NCBI GenBank assembly: GCA_944320775.1
Contig: CALUIV010000002.1
Span: 62,001 to 126,000, forward strand
DNA length: 64,000 nt
Source of the DNA: an uncultured Paraprevotella sp.
GTDB taxonomy: Bacteria > Bacteroidota > Bacteroidia > Bacteroidales > Bacteroidaceae
Reading direction: 5' to 3'
In this document: one piece after another, positions 6,830-14,390 of the stretch
Numbering within the stretch: position 1 is the stretch's first letter
Layout of the letters: every line of letters begins with the position of its first letter
The notes under the pieces: generated by a model
What the model was told of the DNA's origin: nothing
Databases searched by the model: none
What the model saw: only the letters and a program-made list of their open reading frames with translations
Program-made: the position numbers and the translations under genes

Positions 6830-9136
6830 ATGATACGACACTACCTGAAAATCGCCGGACGTAACCTGTTGAAATACCGTACGCAGACTGTTGTCAATGT
6901 GGTGGGACTGGCCGTGGGGTTTGTCTGCTTTGCCTTTGCCAACCTGTGGATGCACTACGAAGCCTCGTTCGACAGCCGTTACGAAATGGCCGACCGCATG
7001 TACCTGCTCTATTCTGAATCAGCTATCGAGGCTGGTGGCTTATCTTCCCATGTGGCGTCTTATCCGACTTTCACGCTGTTGAAACAGGAATTTCCCGAAG
7101 TGGAAGATGCCTGTGTTTTCACCCGATTTTCGAAAGGAATACTGAAATTGGAGGGGCAACCGGCATACGAACTGCCCGGTATCCTGTTGGATTCCTGTTT
7201 TATGAATTTCTTTGATATCCGTGTGCTGACGGGTACGCATGATTTTCTATATACGGCCGACCAGATTGCCCTGACGGAGCGGACGGCGCGGCAGTTGTTC
7301 GGCACGACGGATGTGCTGGGCCGTAAAATTGTGTATAACGATCAGGAAGCTACCGTCTGTGCCATTGTCAGCGATTTGCCGCACAGTAATTTTTCGTTTG
7401 GCTTCATTTGCGATGGGGCATATTTCCGCAAGTGTCAGAATGACTGGTATAACAACAGCTTCGAGATCGTGGTACGTCTTGCTCCGGGTGTATCGCCTCG
7501 GGCTTTGGAAGAGAAGTTCCGGGTTTATGCCGGACAGACGGACGACATTAACCATAAAAGTATCGGAAATCTTCGTCTGATGCTTCTTTCCGAAGTCCGT
7601 CAGGCCTCGTTCAATGAGGAGCGGTTGGTCAGTTTTTCCTATCTGGTGCTGTTTGCCGCGACGGGCTGTTTGGTTATTCTCTGTTCGTTGTTCAATCATT
7701 TGGGCCTGTTCCTCTCGCGCATGGACATCCGCCGTCGCGAACTGGCTCTGCGGCGTACGTGCGGTTCTTCCGGCAGAGGACTCTTTGCGATGCTCACCAC
7801 GGAATATTCCCTGCTCATCCTGCTTTCGGGGTTCTTCGGTTTCTTGTTGGTCGAAGTTTTGCAACCGGCTTTCCAGCGGCTTTCGGGCGTGGAGGGCAAC
7901 GTGTATGGCGAGTCGTTGCTCTATTTTCTGCTGGTGTTGGTTCTTTCTTTGGTGCTGCTATTGCCTTTCGTTGTGCGCTATTCTTCCTTGCGGCCTGAGC
8001 GCCATCAGTCGGGCCGAAGGCTCAAGGTGATGGTGGGCCTGCAGCTTTTCATCAGTCTGCTGGCTACCTTTTGTACGGTGGTGCTGATGAAACAACTGAA
8101 TTATCTGCAACATACCGACCTGGGGTGGGAGCGCCGTAACATCGCCGCCTTCACCTATATTTATCCTGATAATTTGAAAGACGAGATCGTGGACCGTGTG
8201 CGCCAGATGCCTTTTGTCAACCGGGTGCTTACGGGGTATTACGGCCTTCTGCCCGAAGGCGCTGTAGGTGCTGCTGCTGCCATCGACTGGGAAGGAAAAC
8301 CCGACGATTTCGAAATGGAGAACCTGCGTATGGTATGTCTGGACGACACGCTTGCCGCTTTCTATGGTATCCGGCTGGCGGCAGGTAAGTTTATCCGTCA
8401 GGATGTCAACGACGGGGAAGTGATGCTGAATGAATCGGCTGTACGGGCTATGGGCGTATCCGATCCGGTGGGGATGACTCTTACTTATCGTAACAGTCTG
8501 CACGTCAAAGTAGTTGGAGTAGTCCGTGACTTTCACATTACCGCTCCTACCGTCCCTGTTCAGCCCACACTCTACTTGGGCCGGTTTGATTGGACACCTG
8601 GAAAGCACGTTCTGATCAACTATCGCGAAGGTTTTTGGCCCGAACTCCGTCGTCAGGTGGACAGCCTCTTTACCAGGGACTATCCCGACATGTTCTATCA
8701 ATTGGTGAACGTCATGGACGAATACAATGGTTATCTCAGAGCCGAACAGCTGCTGATGCGCCTGCTGGCTTTTGCCGCCACTGTCTGCATTTTGGTATCG
8801 GCCTTCGGCGTCTTTTCCATGATTACCCTGAGTTGCGAACGCCGGCGTAAGGAGGTGGCCATCCGTAAAGTGCATGGGGCACGGGTGAGCGATATTCTCA
8901 AACTTTTTGGCCGCGAATATCTGCTGTTGCTGGTTGTTGCAGCCGTAGTGGCTTTCCCCGTGGGGTATGTGGTGATGAAACGCTGGTTAGAGAGTTATGT
9001 GGAGCAGACGTCGCTCAGTTGGTGGCTCTATGCCGTCGTCTTCCTTGGCATGGCGCTGCTTGTGGCGCTGTGTATTGGCTGGCGTGTGTGGCGGACGGCG
9101 CATGAGCATCCGGCAGAAGTGATAAAAAGCGAATAA
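6830..9136 (+). CDS. FtsX/MacB-type ABC transporter permease
   Basis: The 768-residue protein starts MIRHYLKIAGRNLLKYRTQT, the typical N-terminus of Bacteroidetes FtsX-like permeases, with membrane helix 1 at about residues 22-42. A periplasmic MacB-like domain follows (about 45-265), then three helices of an FtsX domain (about 270-390), a second helix plus periplasmic domain (about 400-630), and a final FtsX domain (about 640-755) containing ERRRKEVAIRKVHGA. This double-FtsX layout belongs to mechanotransmission ABC systems that move envelope substrates. No ATPase is adjacent in the window. A truncated paralogue follows 17 bp downstream. Confidence 0.85.
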   Translation: MIRHYLKIAGRNLLKYRTQTVVNVVGLAVGFVCFAFANLWMHYEASFDSRYEMADRMYLLYSESAIEAGGLSSHVASYPTFTLLKQEFPEVEDACVFTRFSKGILKLEGQPAYELPGILLDSCFMNFFDIRVLTGTHDFLYTADQIALTERTARQLFGTTDVLGRKIVYNDQEATVCAIVSDLPHSNFSFGFICDGAYFRKCQNDWYNNSFEIVVRLAPGVSPRALEEKFRVYAGQTDDINHKSIGNLRLMLLSEVRQASFNEERLVSFSYLVLFAATGCLVILCSLFNHLGLFLSRMDIRRRELALRRTCGSSGRGLFAMLTTEYSLLILLSGFFGFLLVEVLQPAFQRLSGVEGNVYGESLLYFLLVLVLSLVLLLPFVVRYSSLRPERHQSGRRLKVMVGLQLFISLLATFCTVVLMKQLNYLQHTDLGWERRNIAAFTYIYPDNLKDEIVDRVRQMPFVNRVLTGYYGLLPEGAVGAAAAIDWEGKPDDFEMENLRMVCLDDTLAAFYGIRLAAGKFIRQDVNDGEVMLNESAVRAMGVSDPVGMTLTYRNSLHVKVVGVVRDFHITAPTVPVQPTLYLGRFDWTPGKHVLINYREGFWPELRRQVDSLFTRDYPDMFYQLVNVMDEYNGYLRAEQLLMRLLAFAATVCILVSAFGVFSMITLSCERRRKEVAIRKVHGARVSDILKLFGREYLLLLVVAAVVAFPVGYVVMKRWLESYVEQTSLSWWLYAVVFLGMALLVALCIGWRVWRTAHEHPAEVIKSE

Positions 9137-9153
9137 TCGGCAAATAGAAGAAT

Positions 9154-9312
9154 ATGATTAAACATTATTTAAAAGTAGCGCTGCGCAGTTTGATGAAATA
9201 TAAGACACACAGTTTGATTTCAGCTGTATGTCTGGCCATCGGAATCGTTGTATTTTCCATCATCTTTCTGTTTGTTTCAGACCGGATGAGCTCTCTCATA
9301 CTTTTCTATTAG
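9154..9312 (+). pseudogene. Truncated FtsX-type permease (N-terminal remnant)
   Basis: The frame encodes 52 residues beginning MIKHYLKVALRSLMKYKTHS and including the first membrane helix (SAVCLAIGIVVFSIIFLFV), clearly paralogous to the start of the preceding permease. It stops at TAG 9310-9312, while a full-length permease is about 770 residues. The rest of the gene is absent: the sequence passes directly into the G-tract promoter of the next gene, which points to a deletion or recombination junction just before 9312. Confidence 0.75.
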
Positions 9313-9360
9313 TTAATAGTTGTAAAAATGGGGGGGGGTAAAATATTTTTGTTAATTTTG
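9313..9360 (+). promoter_or_regulatory. G-tract promoter (TTGTAAAAAT-G9-N14-TAATTTTG)
   Basis: TTGTAAAAAT (9320-9329) leads into nine consecutive G (9330-9338), then exactly 14 nt, then the -7 box TAATTTTG (9353-9360). The same module, with eight G and the same 14-nt spacing, lies upstream of the barrel receptor gene at 27350-27391 on the minus strand. The G-tract occupies the place where the -33 element should be. The next ATG is at 9450. Confidence 0.65.
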
Positions 9361-9449
9361 TAAAATGGAAACCGTTGTTTCGGATAGATAAAGAGTTCTG
9401 CTGTCCGGCACGGGAAAATCTATGAATAGAACTCACCGAAAACAAAGCC

Positions 9450-10427
9450 ATGAAAACGCTATGCAGACTTTTTACGCTGTTGTTGCTCTGCCTTTGGGGG
9501 CAGGCTTCCTTGCTTTGGGCCGATGACGGTTATGAATTCCGGGGCGGCACTTGTGTGCTTCGGGGACAGATAAAGAATATGGGCACGATGCCCAAGCATC
9601 TTACCCTTTATCTTAGGAATTTGTTTTTAAACCAAGATGCCAATTATCTGGTGCAGGTTCGTCCGGATGGCAGCATTCAGGAAAACATTCCTTTACCCCA
9701 CAGTCAGTTTGCTTATTGGAGCGGATTGAACGGACAGTTTTTCTTAATGGCGGGCGATACGGTCGATATGGTTTATGATGCCGAGAAGGGACTGGAGTTT
9801 TTGGGGAACAATGTTACCGCACAGGTCAATCGTTACTATCCCGCTCTGAGAGAAAAGTTCTTGTCGGAATACAGAACTTTCCCCGGAGAGAACGATTCCA
9901 AGAAGGTCTATGAAGATTATATAGACTTTAAAATTCAGGTATTCGAGAAAATCAGAAAGGAGATAGGTCGGTCGCTTCCTGAGGACTGCCTGCCGCTGAC
10001 TCGCAAAATACTCCGGGCTTCTTTGCTGAACAAGCCGGTTTCTGATATTTTAGACTTGATGCTTTATCAAAAAGTTATGCCTACTCTTGGAGGATGGATA
10101 GAGAGTAAAGAGAAACCTTCGCTGGATAATAAGAAACTCTTTCATTTTTTAAGGAAGTATAAAGAGGATTTTTTGGACAACCCTTATTCTATCATGGGCG
10201 ATAATGCCATGATACCTCAGAACAGAATGACTTATTACTATGCCCTTTTTCTGCCTTTTGGCGGAGTGACCAGAGAATGTCTGATAGATTTCGATAATCC
10301 GAGTCAGGATCTGGTTGGGTATGACAACGATTACCTTTTGCCCCGGCATTATGATTCCGGTTTTCTGAAGCAGGCCAAAGCGTTACGGGATGGTACGCTT
10401 TATACATATAGTGACTTTATCGAGTAG
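9450..10427 (+). pseudogene. TlpA-family protein, N-terminal part, ended by an in-frame TAG
   Basis: The segment encodes a signal peptide (residues 1-24, ending LLWA) and a DUF4369-like N-terminal region (YEFRGGTCVLRGQIKNMGT..., about 27-125), followed by helices as in exported TlpA-like proteins. The frame is stopped by TAG at 10425-10427 after DFIE. The same frame continues without any shift through 10428-11054 and reaches an intact thioredoxin domain, so this is one gene of about 535 codons interrupted by nonsense codons. Read-through is not expected because the gene's own final stop is also TAG. The N-terminal fragment might still be made and exported. Confidence 0.75.
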
Positions 10428-11054
10428 CAATTCCAGAAGTATCAGAAACGTACGGATATGGACAATAATTTCTACCTTCAGGTTGCGCTTTGCCAACATT
10501 TCAGAAATGCATACAAGAATCTGGATGAGTTCAATATAGACCGTCTGACCGAACGGCTCCTTGCCATCATGCCCTATATCACTTATCCCTAGGTGCGTTT
10601 CCATCTGTTGCAGTTCTATCGCCAGTGCGTTCGGGAGCAGGCGGTTGAGGAGGAAAAATCGTTGGAGAACGACAGTGTGTTCCAGCGTATCATCCGTCCC
10701 TATGCGGGCAATGTGCTTTATATCGACTTTTGGGGATTGGGTTGCGGTCCTTGCCATGCCGGAATGCTGCAACAGCGCGAAATCGTGGAAGCCCTGAAAG
10801 GCAAGCCGGTGAAGTTTCTGTATATCTGTAACGAGGCGGCCTCTCCCCGTGAATCTGTTGAGGCTTGGTTGAAAGAGAATCAAATTCAGGGTGAGCACAT
10901 CTTTATTCACCCTGAAGACTGGGCCTATTTACAAGTGCATTTCCAGTTCTCGGGCATTCCTTTCACCTTGATCATGAATAAAAAAGGAAAATTGCTGAAG
11001 CTCTCAAGTTATGATCTGACTGTGGAGGAATTTGAGCAATTGGCAAACGAGTAG
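10428..11054 (+). pseudogene. C-terminal thioredoxin-like part of the interrupted TlpA gene
   Basis: This is the in-frame continuation of the preceding gene, with a second TAG at 10590-10592 (context ITYP-stop-VRFHLL). Both stops fit a single C-to-T change from CAG (Gln). After the second stop the frame is open and encodes the thioredoxin fold: VLYIDFWGLGCGPCHAGML with CGPC near 10743, SGIPFTLIMNKKGKLLKL with the cis-proline, ending at TAG 11052-11054. A GTG at 10593 directly follows the second stop and could in principle restart translation, but without a signal peptide. Confidence 0.7.
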
Positions 11055-11099
11055 GATTACAGAAATGCTGTCAGCATTTTATAAACCATATTATATTGT

Positions 11100-12614
11100 A
11101 TGAAAAAAATTTGGATATTATTTTTGTTGATGATGACTGTGCTTTCCGTTGGGGCACAATCTTTGCTTCCGGTTCCCGAGTGGACGAATACTCCGGCTAT
11201 TCTTAAAGGACAAATTATCGGTTATGAGAAAAACACTCCGGAGATGAGGGTGCAAACTTTTGCTTATATGCCTTATGATGATCTCGGAACCATTACGGCA
11301 CAAATCCATGAGGACGGTTCTTTTCGAATGGAAGTTCCCATGTATGCCACTCGCCAGGGACAATACTTCCGGATTGGTCCGTGGTATGGTATTCTGGTAC
11401 TCACAGCCGGTGATTCTGTATCCGCTACGTTGGATTTGAAATCCGGAATGCCTGAAGTGGAATATTCGTTGGAATGCCGTGGACCGTTGGCTGAACTGAA
11501 TAATGAATTGACAAGATCCTCTACGCTTGAAATCATACAGAACTCTTACCTGCGTGCGAATCTTAATAAAGTAAGTCCGATGTCGCCTGCCGATTTTTAT
11601 GATTCGGTGCGTAAATATTATCATGAGTTGGCACTTCAGGTGGATTCTATGGATCTGAAGCCCATTACCAAAGAATGGCTAAGGTTGAATTTTCAATCTG
11701 ATATGCTTGACGTTTTGTTACTTCCCGAAAAGATGGTGAATACGGAAAATTTGGGAGCGGATTTTTTGCGTCGGGTTACTTCTGAGGTTGGCGGAAATAC
11801 TTTGATGCAGGCTTACACGGCTCAGCTACCGACCGTGGTGAATCGTTACGAGTATGCCTATTCCAATGATTCCTTGTTCGTTGATCAGATACAGCAAACG
11901 TGGGATGCCCTTTCTGCCCGGGGATGTAATCAGGATATTATGGTAGATTCCATGAATCAAATGGGATGGCGGTATACTTTTTCCTTGTTTGGAGGAGAGG
12001 ACGGAGTGATTCAGAATGCTATCCGGGGCAACTATTATTCCGAGATTTTGGATCAGGATATACCTCTTTCCGGGAAAGACCTGAAATCGTTGTTACAGTT
12101 GGAGAATGCTTCTATCCGGAATTATTTCCTGAAGAAGAATGAAAGACTCAAACAGACCCTTGAGGAACGCAAAAGGAACAAACAATATGTTTTCCAGGAA
12201 ACGACAGCCAAGGAAAGTGAAAAATTTCTGGCTGAAATCACGAAAAAATATGCGGGCCAAGTGATTCTGATTGATTTTTGGGGTACCTGGTGCGGACCGT
12301 GTCGTCAGGCAATCAAGGATTTTAAAGAGAATCATGAGAAATTGTCCCAAAAAGGAATGGTAACCATATATGTAACAGATGGACGTTCTCCGGAAACTGT
12401 TTGGAAGAATATGGCTACGGGGATGTCCGGAGCGCATTATCGGATAGAAGAAACCCTGTCAAATGAAATCTTTACCCAATATGGACTGACCGGCTGGCCT
12501 TCCTATCTGATTATAGACAAGAACGGTCATCTTATTTATAAGAAGACAGCATTCCATGAAGATGAAATGGTGGAAACCATTCTTCGGGCAATAGATGAAG
12601 ATGTCAAGAAATAA
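11100..12614 (+). CDS. Exported TlpA-family thioredoxin-like protein
   Basis: The 504-residue protein has a signal peptide (MKKIWILFLLMMTVLSVGAQ), an N-terminal beta-rich region (about 25-125, ILKGQIIGYEKNTPEMRV... TAGDSVSATLDL) of the DUF4369-like type, a helical middle, and a C-terminal thioredoxin domain from about residue 375: ILIDFWGTWCGPCRQAI with the redox-active WCGPC, and GLTGWPSYLIIDKNG with the cis-Pro. The family reduces or isomerises disulfides in the periplasm or at the cell surface. It follows the broken paralogue by 45 bp and precedes two more paralogues, so it is likely in the same transcript. Confidence 0.85.
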   Translation: MKKIWILFLLMMTVLSVGAQSLLPVPEWTNTPAILKGQIIGYEKNTPEMRVQTFAYMPYDDLGTITAQIHEDGSFRMEVPMYATRQGQYFRIGPWYGILVLTAGDSVSATLDLKSGMPEVEYSLECRGPLAELNNELTRSSTLEIIQNSYLRANLNKVSPMSPADFYDSVRKYYHELALQVDSMDLKPITKEWLRLNFQSDMLDVLLLPEKMVNTENLGADFLRRVTSEVGGNTLMQAYTAQLPTVVNRYEYAYSNDSLFVDQIQQTWDALSARGCNQDIMVDSMNQMGWRYTFSLFGGEDGVIQNAIRGNYYSEILDQDIPLSGKDLKSLLQLENASIRNYFLKKNERLKQTLEERKRNKQYVFQETTAKESEKFLAEITKKYAGQVILIDFWGTWCGPCRQAIKDFKENHEKLSQKGMVTIYVTDGRSPETVWKNMATGMSGAHYRIEETLSNEIFTQYGLTGWPSYLIIDKNGHLIYKKTAFHEDEMVETILRAIDEDVKK

Positions 12615-12652
12615 AGATGATCATAGAATATTTACACCTAAATTGATACCAG

Positions 12653-14326
12653 ATGATACATGTTTCTTTTTTTACAAAAAATACCCTTGCCGTGGGTATA
12701 GCCGTTCTTTTTATGACAAATGCAGCGGCGCAGACTGTGGTGGACTATCCCGACAGTCAGAATCACGAAGACTATATCGAGGTTTATCGTACAGCGACGG
12801 ACCATAAGCAAACGGTTTTTGATGTTACCGTATATAACCTGCCCGGCTATTGGATTCAGTTGTCCTCTGCCGGAGTGTTGCGCGGATGCCAGACCGGCAA
12901 GACCTACCGTATGGTTAAGGCAGAAGGTTTTGAACTGGATAAGCAGGTGGTCATGCCCGATTCGGGTTGCCGTGATTTCAAATGTTACTTTGAGCCTATT
13001 GATGCTCGCGACCAGGCCGTACATTGGATAGACGTGGAAAACGATACTTTGTTTACAGCTTTGAATGTGTGTCCGGTTTCCCATTCCAAAGAGATGTTCG
13101 CCTGTCGCATCAAGGGGACGGTTGCAGACGAACGCCCTTGTGTGCGTCTGTTGTTTTATGATTTTGACCAGGATAATCGTGTGCGGCTACCTTTGTCCAT
13201 ACCGGTGCGTGGCAATCGCTTTGACTATACTTATTACACGGACAAGCCGGAGGTGAAAATACTGACGAAATGGAATGAGTATATGGAGGGCAGTTGGTAT
13301 GTGATTCCTTTCTTTGTGGAGCAGGGAGAAAATGAAATCACTATTCTTCCTGAGAGTCAGGATTTGGAATTACATCGTGCCACGGCGGCGAATCAGGAAT
13401 GGAAGCGAATCAGACTGGAAACGGATCGAAGGGGAGACGAATGTCGGTTGGACGAGTATTACAAAACCATGAGAGAAATGTCACCGAAGCAGAAACTGAC
13501 TCCTGAAGCGTTCGCCTTGCATGAGCGGTTGCAGGCTCTTTATGCCAAAAAGGAGAAGCAGGGAGAAGATCAAGCTTTGGACGACAGTATCGATCAGATT
13601 TATAAGCAACGCGCTCAGTTGAAGGAGGCACAGAAAATGTATTCACCCGAATATACCCAGCTTCGTGAAAACGTAGACGGTATCTGGTCACTGATTAATC
13701 GGACGATGGTCACTCAGATGGCCAAGTCTCCTTCGCTGCCGGCACTTTACCGGTTATATCAGTTGATCGCCGAGGCTATAGATGAAAATTCGCCGGAACT
13801 GCGGCCTTACTATCAGATTTATCAAAGGAGCTTTGCCCCTCTTTGGAGCGAACATCCTTTGGGAAAGCATCTTGAATATATGACGCAGGCCGGAATACAG
13901 ATGAAAGTAGGGGAGCAGTATCCGCTTTTTGAGGCCAGAGATCTGGACGGAAAACAGGTTTCTGTGAATGGACTGATCAAAGGGAAATGGGCGTTGATTG
14001 ACTTGTGGGCTTCCTGGTGCGGTCCGTGCCGTCAGCATTCGGAAGAAATGATTCCCGTCTACCGGAAGTATGCCGATAAAGGTTTTACAGTGGTAGGCAT
14101 TGCCCGCGAACAGAATGTCTCTGATGCGTTGGAGGCAATCCGTGAGGACGGCTATCCCTGGATGCAGTTGATTGATCTGCGCGACGAGTTCTGTATCTGG
14201 TTAAGACATGGCATCGGAAATTCCGGTGGTTGCCTGTTCCTGGTGGACCCTGAAGGGAAAATTGCGGCCATCCATCCTTCGGCTGAAGAAGTAGAAGCTA
14301 TTCTGGAGCAGCATCTGGGCCATTGA
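12653..14326 (+). CDS. Exported TlpA-family thioredoxin-like protein
   Basis: The 557-residue protein has a hydrophobic leader (residues 8-27, ending NAAAQ). The first part (about 50-120) contains TVYNLPGYWIQLSSAGVLRG; a second beta-rich segment runs 130-240; a charged helical region 255-400 follows. The thioredoxin domain occupies about 410-557: VGEQYPLFEARDLDGKQVSV, LIDLWASWCGPCRQHSEEM (WCGPC) and GNSGGCLFLVDPEG. This last domain is the closest of the four to canonical TlpA/ResA. It lies 38 bp after the previous gene and 1 bp short of the longer frame of the next. Partner substrates are unknown. Confidence 0.85.
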   Translation: MIHVSFFTKNTLAVGIAVLFMTNAAAQTVVDYPDSQNHEDYIEVYRTATDHKQTVFDVTVYNLPGYWIQLSSAGVLRGCQTGKTYRMVKAEGFELDKQVVMPDSGCRDFKCYFEPIDARDQAVHWIDVENDTLFTALNVCPVSHSKEMFACRIKGTVADERPCVRLLFYDFDQDNRVRLPLSIPVRGNRFDYTYYTDKPEVKILTKWNEYMEGSWYVIPFFVEQGENEITILPESQDLELHRATAANQEWKRIRLETDRRGDECRLDEYYKTMREMSPKQKLTPEAFALHERLQALYAKKEKQGEDQALDDSIDQIYKQRAQLKEAQKMYSPEYTQLRENVDGIWSLINRTMVTQMAKSPSLPALYRLYQLIAEAIDENSPELRPYYQIYQRSFAPLWSEHPLGKHLEYMTQAGIQMKVGEQYPLFEARDLDGKQVSVNGLIKGKWALIDLWASWCGPCRQHSEEMIPVYRKYADKGFTVVGIAREQNVSDALEAIREDGYPWMQLIDLRDEFCIWLRHGIGNSGGCLFLVDPEGKIAAIHPSAEEVEAILEQHLGH

Positions 14327-14390
14327 TATGACAGGCAGATTGTATGACTGCTCCCATTCTTTTCATTTCAATTTTATATTTAAAGACATT

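Noticed and set aside
7958-8875. 305-codon minus-strand frame inside the permease gene
   Set aside because: Histidine- and glutamine-rich composition and full overlap with a recognisable FtsX permease mark it as a shadow.
10425-10592. Stop-codon recoding of TAG (suppressor tRNA or pyrrolysine-like)
   Set aside because: The same gene and several neighbours end with TAG as their true stop, so general suppression would be damaging; nonsense mutation is simpler.
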